A stretch of DNA of 64,000 nt from Heliomicrobium modesticaldum Ice1 (lineage in GTDB: Bacteria; Bacillota; Desulfitobacteriia; Heliobacteriales; Heliobacteriaceae), in assembly GCF_000019165.1 (NCBI RefSeq), contig NC_010337.2, forward strand, positions 2,800,001-2,864,000. Reading direction: 5' to 3'. The notes under the pieces are model-generated. The model was not told the DNA's origin. It saw only the letters and a program-made list of their open reading frames with translations, and searched no databases. A program made the translations under genes and the position numbers. Position 1 is the first letter of the stretch; the number at the start of each line of letters is the position of its first letter. Shown piece by piece: positions 50,365 to 57,833 of this stretch.

Positions 50365-51132
50365 TTATTTTAAAGGCTCGATAATTTCGCCAGTTTCGGG
50401 ATCCGCAAATGCCTCTTCATCAATGTCCGTTTCCACGGTATTGTCCGCTTCGAAACCGACCCGCCTGCTGTACTCCCTGACCTGCTCGGACAGCTTGCCG
50501 ATAAGCGCGTATTCCTCGGCCGTCAGCGTCCTGTCTATTGCAAACTGCGCCTGCGAATAGGCGATGCCGCCGCTGTTTGTCGCTTTCTTTAAAGAAAAGC
50601 GGGTTACCACACTGTTGGATTTCCTGCCCTTGGACAGCAGCCGCTTGATGTATTTGGTAAATTCCTTTAAAGAGCCGGTGGGGAGTGACAAGAGCAGCGG
50701 GAAAATCTCCCCCTCGCGCAGCACATAGATCCTGCGGCGGTTCTTGCATGCCTTGCTGCCGTTTTCGCCGGTGCCGAACCGGTTCAATGGGCAGGTATTG
50801 CAATTTCCGCCCGGGTCGCCTTCGCCGGTTATGCCGTCGAAGCTGCCGCAGTCGGGCGGCTGGCTGCCTCCGGTGTATTTGGTCTTGTAGTAGGCATGAA
50901 GCGGATGATGGTACAAAATCACCGCCGAAAATTCCTTGACCGTATCCGGCTCCCCCGGGTTTTCGCCAGGCACTTCAAATACGGTGCTGCCCGCCGACGG
51001 GATTTTAATCCGCTCAAAGCTCATATCCAGGCCGTCCAGCTCTTCTGCCATCATCCCAGCCATGTTGAAATCGGCAAGCCTCAGAAAACCGTTGTCCTGC
51101 TTTGTTAACGACGTTTCTTTTTTGCTTGACAT
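50365..51132 (-). CDS. conserved phage replication-associated protein
   Basis: A 255-residue protein. A Cys-containing centre (GNCNTCPLNRFGTGENGSKACKNRRRIYVLREG) and flanking beta segments (SAVILYHHPLHAYYKTKY) are the main features; the end is acidic (TDIDEEAFADPETGEIIEPL). Proteins like this are found between the helicase and polymerase genes of many clostridial phages, where single-stranded DNA binding has been suspected. I recognise the type but cannot assign a proven function. The CxxC plus later Cys could bind zinc. Confidence 0.65.
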   Translation of the reverse strand: MSSKKETSLTKQDNGFLRLADFNMAGMMAEELDGLDMSFERIKIPSAGSTVFEVPGENPGEPDTVKEFSAVILYHHPLHAYYKTKYTGGSQPPDCGSFDGITGEGDPGGNCNTCPLNRFGTGENGSKACKNRRRIYVLREGEIFPLLLSLPTGSLKEFTKYIKRLLSKGRKSNSVVTRFSLKKATNSGGIAYSQAQFAIDRTLTAEEYALIGKLSEQVREYSRRVGFEADNTVETDIDEEAFADPETGEIIEPLK

Positions 51133-51153
51133 TTTGAAAACCTCCTAAATTGA

Positions 51154-51576
51154 TTATTTTGAAGCCTTGCGCATCCCGACCGAGGTCCTTTCAAAGACGT
51201 TTACAAGCCCCGAAAGCCAGCCTGGAAGCTCATCGTTGTTTTCTTCCATCTGCTCCTTGACAAAGGCCGACAGGGAGTTGGCGTTGACCGTTTCATAGAC
51301 AAGGTCGCCAAACCCAGCTTTTTTGAGCGCCGAATACAGTTCCTCTTTCCGGCCCGCGGCAGCCGACGCCCTCATTGTGCCGGTCAGATAGTACATTACG
51401 CCGCCCCGGGTAAAGTTCTGCGTTTCGGTTTCCGCCATCAGCTCCGACAGGCGGTATTCCGTCTCGTCGATCCTGTCGTTGATTTTCTTGAGCTCCTGCT
51501 CTGTGGATTTCTTCAGGTCTTTGAGTTCCTTAAGCTGTTCGGCCAGTTCAAACATCTTCTCGCCTTGCTCGTTCAT
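51154..51576 (-). CDS. coiled-coil phage protein
   Basis: A 140-residue protein. The first 45 residues form a strong coiled coil (ELAEQLKELKDLKKSTEQEL and KKINDRIDETEYRLSELM), then a small beta part (GGVMYYLTGTM) and a helical tail. It overlaps the SNF2 helicase gene by four bases. Its place and form suggest a structural partner in the replication module; no catalytic motif is seen. Confidence 0.7.
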   Translation of the reverse strand: MNEQGEKMFELAEQLKELKDLKKSTEQELKKINDRIDETEYRLSELMAETETQNFTRGGVMYYLTGTMRASAAAGRKEELYSALKKAGFGDLVYETVNANSLSAFVKEQMEENNDELPGWLSGLVNVFERTSVGMRKASK

Positions 51577-53036
51577 GCTTTTTCACCCCCTGCCGCAAAA
51601 GGATTGAGCCCGCTTCTGTAATCGTCCACCAGCATTCTCGCCAGATCTGCCTTATCCCTCAAAGCTTTCAGCACTTTTTCATCGACAGTGCCTTTTGCCG
51701 TCAGGTACAGATAGGTGCAGTTCTCTTTCTGCCCGACGCGGTGGATGCGCGCCCTGGCCTGCTCGAAATTGCTCATGCTGTAGTCCAGCGAATAGAACAC
51801 CATGGTGCTGGCGGCGGTGAGCGTCACGCCGAGCCCCGCAGTCGCGATCTGTCCGACAAACACCTGCACCTCCGGGCCGTTTTGAAACGCCGACACCTGC
51901 TCCTCGCGGTCTTTCACGCCGCCCATGAGGAGCGAGTACCTGATGCCTTTTTTCTCAAGGAGCCTGCAGATGGCGTTGATTTCCGGAATGAACCGCGCTA
52001 TGATCACCAGCTTTTTGCCGCTTTGCAAAACATCCTCGATAATATCTTCAAGCGCTTCCTCTTTTGCAGTGCTGACGCGCTGCACAGGGCCGCCTTCGCC
52101 GCCGCCGATAAAGCCGCCGGTTATCTGCGACAGCCGGAGCAGGCGCGTCAGTATGTTTGTGGCCGTCACTTCTCCCTTGCCAAGCTCCGCGTAGCTGTCC
52201 CTTACCAGATCCCTGTAAATCTTCATGGCGGCGCTCTCCAGCTCCACATACCGCACAATGTCGGTGGTCTTCGGCAAATCAAGGCATTCGGCCTTGGTCG
52301 CCCGGAAGGCGACGCTGTGGAGCCTTTTCATCAAATCCTGCTCCATTGATTTTTTCAGCACCGGCGTGTGGTTGCCGTAGCCTGTCATGTCAAAGTACCG
52401 GTTGCGGAACACATAGAAGCTCTGGCCGAAGACGGCGGGACTCAAGAATTTGTACTGGCTGAACACGTCGATGGCCTTGTTAGTGATGACCGTTCCGGTA
52501 AGCAGCAGCCTGTACCTTGCCCGCGCGCCCAGCCGGTGCATGGCTTTGGAAGCGGCTATGTTGTGGGTTTTGATCTTGTGCCCCTCGTCCGCAATAATCA
52601 GGTCGGGGTTCCATGCGGCAAGTTCCTTTTCCAGCCGCCACGCCGATTCATAATTGATTACCGCGACTTGCAGGGGAGAGCCGCGCATGTGCCGCAGTGT
52701 ATCGGTTTTCTTTGCGGCGCTGCCTTCAAGAACCGCAAGGCTGTAATCGAAATCCGCAAACTTGGCGAATTCCCCGTCCCAGACGCCGAGGATTGAGAGC
52801 GGGGCCACCACCAGAAGCCTGCGGATTTTGCCCGCCTGATACAGAGCGCCGGCGACCGCGATGCTTGTTATGGTCTTGCCGGTACCCATTTCCATGAGCA
52901 GCGCCGCGCCTGCAGAAGGCATAGTTTGCGAAGGGATAAGCCCGAACTTGCCGCATACAAAATTGAACGCTTCAATCTGATGCCTGTAGGGCTTAGCTTT
53001 AATCAGCATGGGCAGCAGCGGTTTCGGCTGTTCCAT
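51573..53036 (-). CDS. SNF2-type DEAD/DEAH helicase
   Basis: A 487-residue superfamily 2 protein. Walker A is MEMGTGKTITSIAV (about 48-61), the Walker B motif is IIADEGHKIKT, motif III RLLLTGTVITN, and the helicase C part has MVFYSLDYSMSNFEQARARIHRVGQ with the arginine finger region. SNF2 proteins move along double-stranded DNA and are regular members of phage replication modules. It follows the small gene at 52999-53190 with an overlap. Confidence 0.92.
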   Translation of the reverse strand: MEQPKPLLPMLIKAKPYRHQIEAFNFVCGKFGLIPSQTMPSAGAALLMEMGTGKTITSIAVAGALYQAGKIRRLLVVAPLSILGVWDGEFAKFADFDYSLAVLEGSAAKKTDTLRHMRGSPLQVAVINYESAWRLEKELAAWNPDLIIADEGHKIKTHNIAASKAMHRLGARARYRLLLTGTVITNKAIDVFSQYKFLSPAVFGQSFYVFRNRYFDMTGYGNHTPVLKKSMEQDLMKRLHSVAFRATKAECLDLPKTTDIVRYVELESAAMKIYRDLVRDSYAELGKGEVTATNILTRLLRLSQITGGFIGGGEGGPVQRVSTAKEEALEDIIEDVLQSGKKLVIIARFIPEINAICRLLEKKGIRYSLLMGGVKDREEQVSAFQNGPEVQVFVGQIATAGLGVTLTAASTMVFYSLDYSMSNFEQARARIHRVGQKENCTYLYLTAKGTVDEKVLKALRDKADLARMLVDDYRSGLNPFAAGGEKA

Positions 53037-53190
53037 CCGTTTTGTCCCTCCCTTCGTCAGGCAGTTTTTCGAGCGCTGCCAGTTTTTTTGCCAGCCGCTT
53101 TGACACCACGCTGATGGCGGTCAGGATGCCAACCAGTTCTTCCGCCGTTTCCTCGTTCTGCGTCAAAGCGGCAGTTGCATTTTTTCTCAT
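52999..53190 (-). CDS. small helical phage protein
   Basis: A 63-residue protein starting MRKNATAALTQNEETAEELV behind CGGAGGTGAAGG. It is helical and charged, with ILTAISVVSKRLAKKLAALE, and ends in an Ala-rich tail. The start given is preferred to a far upstream one that lies in unlikely sequence. It overlaps the helicase gene by 38 bases. No family is recognised. Confidence 0.6.
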   Translation of the reverse strand: MRKNATAALTQNEETAEELVGILTAISVVSKRLAKKLAALEKLPDEGRDKTDGTAETAAAHAD

Positions 53191-53269
53191 GTCCTTCACC
53201 TCCGTTTCGGGGAAAAAAACCCCCTCACAATCCAAAGGAAAGTTAGGGGGCGGGTGGGCAAAAAATTTT

Positions 53270-53668
53270 TTACATTTTTTCAATCAGCCTGCGCAGTTTC
53301 TCCAAGACTTTAGTTCTGCGGTAGGCGAGCGTCTTTCGCGGCACACAGGTTTCTTTAGACAGCTCGCGTTCCGATTTGCCGTTGTAAAACAACTCGTTGA
53401 CCAGAAAACGTTCATCGTCCGTCAATTCCGAAAGCGCCTTGAACAGCATGTCCAGCAAAAGCTTGTCCTCGACGATCTCTTCAACAAGCGCCTGCTCGGA
53501 AGGAATCTCAAACCCCGCGTCCGCAAACGCCTCAAGCGACAGCTCCTTTTCCGCGCGAACCTGCCTGCGCTTGCGCTCTCTCCAAACAGGGCGCTTGAAA
53601 GCATAATATACTTCCTTGCTGACCGGAATTTGCCTGCCGTTTAGTTCAATAAAATACTCCTTGTCCAT
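53270..53668 (-). CDS. phage sigma-like regulator
   Basis: A protein of about 132 residues starting MDKEYFIELNGRQIPVSKEV. The first 45 residues (KEVYYAFKRPVWRERKRRQ) match the start of small phage/ICE sigma-like proteins, and the C-terminal LTDDERFLVNELFYNGKSERELSKET with KTLAYRRTKVLEKLRRL is a region 4-type helix-turn-helix. It is the first gene of the prophage transcript, so it is a candidate master regulator of the early operon. A perfect hairpin covers its ribosome binding site. Confidence 0.78.
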   Translation of the reverse strand: MDKEYFIELNGRQIPVSKEVYYAFKRPVWRERKRRQVRAEKELSLEAFADAGFEIPSEQALVEEIVEDKLLLDMLFKALSELTDDERFLVNELFYNGKSERELSKETCVPRKTLAYRRTKVLEKLRRLIEKM

Positions 53669-53677
53669 CCGTTTCCA

Positions 53678-53708
53678 CCTCCTTTCCCGAAAGCTCAGGG
53701 AAAGGAGG
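53678..53708 (-). promoter_or_regulatory. hairpin that masks the ribosome site of the sigma-like gene
   Basis: The minus strand has two perfect 11-base arms, CCTCCTTTCCC and GGGAAAGGAGG, with a nine-base loop. The second arm holds the AGGAGG site of the gene starting at 53668. The fold would block translation unless it is opened by a factor, by a ribosome or by a change in temperature or RNA length. Confidence 0.6.
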
Positions 53709-53752
53709 CGGGGAGGACTGCGGCACCCAGAGAAAAGCACACAAAGACAAAA

Positions 53753-53788
53753 GCGGCCGAGTTTACTGAAATTCGTAAACTCGGCCGC
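53753..53788 (-). terminator. strong terminator at the prophage early end
   Basis: Perfect 13-base arms GCGGCCGAGTTTA and TAAACTCGGCCGC with a ten-base loop. In minus orientation it is followed by TTTTG, and in plus orientation A/T-rich sequence also follows, so it may work both ways. It insulates the prophage operon from the DNA on its right. Confidence 0.75.
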
Positions 53789-54337
53789 AAAAACTATTCT
53801 ATCAAGCAGCGCCCTGCCTAAGGGTCGTCATCGCTTTTTGCGCTGTATTGTCTTTTTATACGTGGATGGAATCTATTCCGGCGTATAGCTTTTGCCTTAT
53901 GTATATTGGCAGAGAACCGCTTGATATTGTATGAAGTCCTGGCCATACAATATCAACCTCTTAAGCTCCAACTTACACGGCAGCACCCGCCATACGCTCA
54001 GCTTCTATTTAATTTCGGCAGGTGTTGTCATGCCGAATTTGTCTTTTGGTTGTTTATTTTGTTTTTTATCCAAGAACACTTCCACCTTTATGCAGTGCAA
54101 CGTGATTACCGCCCTTCGATTCAACTGGCATTGTCGCGTTTTATTAAAAGATTCAGAATAGAAAAAGCCTTAAGGTTTTTCCATATGCTAACAACCAGAT
54201 ATTTCTCTCTACCAATAAAAACAAAATAAAGAGGCATTTTGTGACAATTATTTGTGCGCTTTTATACGGATCTGACTAAAAGTTGTTTAGTGCAAGAAAT
54301 TTCCATGATACATGATGTAAGAAAGGCATATAACAAA
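53789..54337. other. stretch without a convincing gene at the prophage right edge
   Basis: Short open frames on both strands lack ribosome sites and have no recognisable domain. The minus strand shows fragments such as DKKQNKQPKDKFGMTTPAE and VWRVLPCKLELKRLILYGQ broken by stops, which look like decayed coding DNA from a former mobile element. A one-sided sequence CGCCCTGCCTAA also occurs near 20750, but this is within chance expectation. The prophage end probably lies here. Confidence 0.45.
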
Positions 54338-54366
54338 ACATCCCCCGGAAAACTTCTGGGGGATGT
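54338..54366 (-). terminator. terminator after the M56 peptidase gene
   Basis: The arms ACATCCCCC and GGGGGATGT enclose an 11-base loop, with TTTTG following on the minus strand. It lies 40 bases after the stop of the M56 gene and ends the BlaI-M56 transcript. Confidence 0.75.
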
Positions 54367-54406
54367 CAGCAATATCAAGCCTAAAGACTGTTTTATATTT
54401 TAAACT

Positions 54407-56623
54407 TTATGATTCGTCAGGCAGCTTCAATATGCATCCGCCGCCGTATTCGCTGCTATTGGCAAGAACCAGGCCGGTGTCGGTTTCCGCCAGCGCAACG
54501 CTGTAAAACCACACTCCGTTTTCCGCCTTTTTTGACTGATCGACGAGTATCGTCCCTTTGTGGACGCTCCCGTCGCTGGAAGTTATCTCGAAGCGAAGGA
54601 TACAGCCGTTGGCGACGTCGCTGCTGTCGAACACGTCGCCTTCCGAAGGCGACCAGAGGATGGTTTTGCCCGCCGGGTAATCTGTTTCCTTCCCGCAGTC
54701 GATGTAATTTGGCGCTTTCGTTTCGTCGTTAAGCCAAAGCATTCCTCTGTCCACCGACACATGAGCGTTGGAAAAAGGGATATTGATGCGGATCGGCAGG
54801 GCGGGGAAGACGGAGCTTTTGGGGTTATACTCCCACGTGACGCCTGTTTTTGAAATAAAGTCGTGATACAGCGCCATCGCGGCGGCGGTGTAGTCGCCCT
54901 GATATTCTTCCTGCACTCCGAGCGTGTTGAATGCGCCCACCCTGCGCCGGATTTCGGATTTCGAGTCCCAGTCGTGGACGGTCACGAGAAGCGGCTGGCC
55001 CGTGCTGCCCCACTCTGTCAGCCAGCCGTCCTCCATTTTCATTCCTCCTGCGAGAACCACCTTTTCGGCGTCGTCCGGCAGCAGGCGGTACTCAAGCCGC
55101 CACATCTCGACAGCCTTGGTAAGGCTTGCGGTGCCGGTGTTCATAAGGGTCACTGCCGTGATCTTCGCGTCGGTTATGTTGTAGCCGAGGCTGTTGTAAT
55201 ACTTTATCTGTTCGCGCACATAGTCCTCCGCATAGTCTCTGACCGGAGCATAGTCTTTAAGCAGATGGGAAACGTCGGCGGGTAAGTTCCAGCGGATATT
55301 GATTGCGTTGCCGCTGCTTTTCTCCATGTTATCTGTATATACCTGATATAATACTTTGCCTGAATTCCCGCGAGTTTTGTAGATCCCGATATATGGCTCC
55401 TCAATATACTCGCCGCCGCCTTCCGAATACAGGCACAGCGTTCTCATCTCATTTTCCATAATAAGCCTTAAAACAAGATAGTTGTCCTGCATCGGGCGGT
55501 CGTTGACGGAACGCCTCAGCGTTTTTTTCGAGCCAGCCATGGCCGAAAGAATTGTGTCGATTTGCTCGGCGCCGGTTATACCCACACGGCCTACGCTTAA
55601 CCTGTCGTTGAACTGTTCCATTTCAACGGTAAATACCGACGCCGTGTCCGGAAGTTCAATGGTCTGGGCCGGATTCGCCATCAGCAATACGGCCCAGACG
55701 GCCGCGAAAATCACCGCCGCGCATACTATCCAAAACGCCGGTTTTTTGTAACGAAACATATGCTCAATCCGGCCTTTCGTTGCGCCTTCTCCGAAAGCCA
55801 GAGGGCTTCCCGCCGGAAGAGGACGCTTTATCGCCAGACGCATCAGCGTCTCGCCGTACCTGACCTTTCCATCCTGGTCAAGCCCGCGTGCCGCCCGCTC
55901 GTCGCAGCTCATTTCCATATCGCGGCTCATCAGGCGGAAGGCCAGCCACATGAATGGATTGAACCAGTGAATGGACAAGGCTAAAAACGCTATTGGCTTG
56001 GCGATGTGATCCTTCCTGAGGATATGCGCACGCTCATGAAGCAAAACGTATTTCCGCTCGGTTTCGTCGATCCCTGCAGGCAGGTATATTCTTGGCTTTA
56101 AAAAGCCGCACACAAAAGGAGAGGATATTTCGTCCGTTTCAAAAACATTGCCGCATAGCGGGACGGCCGTTGAAAGCCTATTTTTTAGGCGCAGATAGGA
56201 AACGACGCTGTAAATCAGCATCAAAGCCAATCCGGCAATCCAAACCCAAGCCCCACAAAATAGGAATGTCTGCATAAAGCCGGCGCTTGACGCCCCGGCG
56301 GACTGAACCGCTGCGGAATTTGCCGCTTCGCCGGCGATGTAACCAGTATCGGAGCCTATATGCTGCACGGCGTCAGGCATATTGCTATTTGCAATGTATT
56401 CCATTGCTCCGCTCTCTGTAACAGGCGCTCCCAAAAGACCAAACAGGGAGAAAAACGATGAAAAGGACACCGGGCAGACAAGCCTGAACAGAAGAACGCC
56501 CCAGAGCGCATAGGATATCCGCTTCGGCGCCCTCCTAAGCGGCAGACGCAGAACGAGTATGGCAAACAGCACGCAGGTGGCCGTAATGCTCATATTGAGA
56601 ATCTTCAAAAATGCTTCCGCCAT
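54407..56623 (-). CDS. BlaR1-like M56 membrane metallopeptidase
   Basis: A 738-residue protein. Residues about 1-300 hold transmembrane helices and the zinc protease site LLHERAHILRKDHI (HExxH), followed by HWFNPFMWLAFRLM, as in BlaR1/MecR1. A further helix lies at AFWIVCAAVIFAAVWAVLLMA, after which an extracellular part of about 420 residues follows. That part does not show the penicillin-binding SxxK/SDN/KTG set, so the ligand is probably not a beta-lactam. The protein is expected to sense an outside signal and lead to loss of the adjacent BlaI repressor. Its start overlaps the blaI-type stop by one base. Confidence 0.88.
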   Translation of the reverse strand: MAEAFLKILNMSITATCVLFAILVLRLPLRRAPKRISYALWGVLLFRLVCPVSFSSFFSLFGLLGAPVTESGAMEYIANSNMPDAVQHIGSDTGYIAGEAANSAAVQSAGASSAGFMQTFLFCGAWVWIAGLALMLIYSVVSYLRLKNRLSTAVPLCGNVFETDEISSPFVCGFLKPRIYLPAGIDETERKYVLLHERAHILRKDHIAKPIAFLALSIHWFNPFMWLAFRLMSRDMEMSCDERAARGLDQDGKVRYGETLMRLAIKRPLPAGSPLAFGEGATKGRIEHMFRYKKPAFWIVCAAVIFAAVWAVLLMANPAQTIELPDTASVFTVEMEQFNDRLSVGRVGITGAEQIDTILSAMAGSKKTLRRSVNDRPMQDNYLVLRLIMENEMRTLCLYSEGGGEYIEEPYIGIYKTRGNSGKVLYQVYTDNMEKSSGNAINIRWNLPADVSHLLKDYAPVRDYAEDYVREQIKYYNSLGYNITDAKITAVTLMNTGTASLTKAVEMWRLEYRLLPDDAEKVVLAGGMKMEDGWLTEWGSTGQPLLVTVHDWDSKSEIRRRVGAFNTLGVQEEYQGDYTAAAMALYHDFISKTGVTWEYNPKSSVFPALPIRINIPFSNAHVSVDRGMLWLNDETKAPNYIDCGKETDYPAGKTILWSPSEGDVFDSSDVANGCILRFEITSSDGSVHKGTILVDQSKKAENGVWFYSVALAETDTGLVLANSSEYGGGCILKLPDES

Positions 56624-57000
56624 TACTTTCGCCCCCTGTACTCGTCTATGATCCGCCTTATCTGCTCCGCCTCGCTGTCGCTGATTTTTTCATCTCCCAG
56701 AAAGGCTGCGATAAACTTCGGCAGGGAACCGTCAAAGACCCGGGCGACAACATTGCGGCTTTCAATCGCCTGAACGCATTCACGCCCCATTTTTGAAGTG
56801 ACAATTGTGTTCTCGTTCTGCAAAGCGCCTTTGTCGCAGAGCCGCTTTAGCACCGTGTACGTTGTCGTGCGCTTCCAGCCGAGCCGCACCTCCGCCAGCC
56901 TGCACAACTCGGGCGAAGCGACAGGCTCAAATTCCCACACAATTGACAGCAAACGGTAATCCGCATTGCTTAGCTTTAAATCCTCATCCATTAACAGCAC
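56623..57000 (-). CDS. BlaI/MecI/CopY-family repressor
   Basis: A 125-residue winged-helix regulator: LKLSNADYRLLSIVWEFEPVASPELCRLAEVRLGWKRTTTYTVLKRLCDKGAL (about 8-60) is the family DNA-binding domain, and the C-terminal half FDGSLPKFIAAFLGDEKISDSEAEQIRRIIDEYR the dimerisation part. It binds an operator as a dimer and is destroyed after signalling by the M56 partner. A large palindrome lies directly before its start. Confidence 0.93.
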   Translation of the reverse strand: MLLMDEDLKLSNADYRLLSIVWEFEPVASPELCRLAEVRLGWKRTTTYTVLKRLCDKGALQNENTIVTSKMGRECVQAIESRNVVARVFDGSLPKFIAAFLGDEKISDSEAEQIRRIIDEYRGRK

Positions 57001-57050
57001 CTCCAGTCGAACATATTAGACTAAATCCAGTCTAATATGTTCGACTGGAG
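57001..57050 (-). promoter_or_regulatory. 22-bp-arm palindrome, BlaI-type operator
   Basis: Two perfect 22-base arms, each containing AACATATTAGACT on one side and its complement on the other, are separated by six bases. The arm next to the gene includes the ribosome binding site (CTCC read as GGAG on the minus strand). It can act as a double operator for the BlaI-type repressor and, in RNA, as a hairpin that hides the ribosome site. Confidence 0.75.
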
Positions 57051-57159
57051 GTGTCAAGTATTTTTTGCCAGGTTTCCTGCGAGCTTTTTATTATCTTGCC
57101 GGTTCAAATGCGGCAAGGAAAGGCACGCTGGCATAAAAGCCTAAACAACAGCGGCATTT

Positions 57160-57819
57160 TTATTCGAACCCCGTTTCCTCCGAAGCAGCATCAGCCGTTA
57201 AATCGTCGCTGAAATAATCGGAGTATTTTACGTTGGTCCCATCCCCCGAATATTCGATGTCTTTCACTTCGACTTCCCCATCAAGTATCAGCATGTATGG
57301 AGTGTTGTTCGAGATGACTGTGGCGGCATCCTTTCCTTCGTCATAGATGACCCTGGCTTCCGAAAATTCGGCGGGCACAATCTTGTCCGACGAAAAATCA
57401 TATATACCGTCTGCTATATCTCCGAATACAATGGTCATGCCGTCCGTGACCAGCACTGAAGCGGAAAAACCGGCGGACATGGCTGTTTCGACAGTTTTGG
57501 CCGCTTTGACTAAATACACATCTCCATCTTTCTGCATCACAAAAACCCGGAACGACGTATAGAGACCTTCCACTTCCGGATTTTTATCACCTACCAAAAT
57601 AATACTATGGTTGTTGCGTGTTTCACCGGTTATAACATCATATCTGCTTGTTTGCGATGTAAACCATTTTATCGCATCTGCCAACTCTGCGTTCTTATCG
57701 TTTTTTTGCTGTTTACAGCCAGACAAAACCAACAAGCACAAAATTGCATATATTGTAAGTATTACTGTTGGAGAATGCACTACCCTGCAAAATACAGATG
57801 CCTTTTTTGATAAAGACAT
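57160..57819 (-). CDS. lipoprotein of unknown function
   Basis: A protein of about 219 residues starting MSLSKKASVFCRVVHSPTVI. The hydrophobic segment ILTIYAILCLLVLSGCKQQ ends in a lipobox (LSGC), so it should be lipid-anchored on the outer face of the membrane. The rest is beta-rich and acidic at the end, with no known domain. The start is at ATG 57819 behind AAGGGAGGA. That same nine-base sequence is the target duplication of IS copy B, so the promoter is now on the far side of the IS. Confidence 0.75.
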   Translation of the reverse strand: MSLSKKASVFCRVVHSPTVILTIYAILCLLVLSGCKQQKNDKNAELADAIKWFTSQTSRYDVITGETRNNHSIILVGDKNPEVEGLYTSFRVFVMQKDGDVYLVKAAKTVETAMSAGFSASVLVTDGMTIVFGDIADGIYDFSSDKIVPAEFSEARVIYDEGKDAATVISNNTPYMLILDGEVEVKDIEYSGDGTNVKYSDYFSDDLTADAASEETGFE

Positions 57820-57833
57820 TTTAATCCTCCCTT

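Larger units (their letters stand above)
15262..53788 (-). mobile_element. HK97-type siphophage prophage
   Basis: All phage genes run on the minus strand, from the early genes near 53.7 kb to the serine recombinases at 15.3-19.2 kb. Replication, packaging, head, tail, lysis and integration modules are present and most frames are intact. The region is visibly GC-richer than both flanks. No attachment-site repeat was found by eye and no repressor gene is visible at the early end, so both limits are approximate. The left limit is where the recombinase genes stop; the right limit is the terminator after which coding density collapses. Confidence 0.85.

Noticed and set aside
20749-53821. A shared 14-base word (AGCGCCCTGCCTAA) near 20750 and 53808 as possible attachment sites
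   Set aside because: In a window this long several 14-base repeats are expected by chance. One copy lies inside a terminator hairpin within the phage, not at its end.
53906-54229. A plus-strand open frame of 107 codons
   Set aside because: No ribosome site, no domain, biased composition, and the minus strand shows traces of older coding sequence here.
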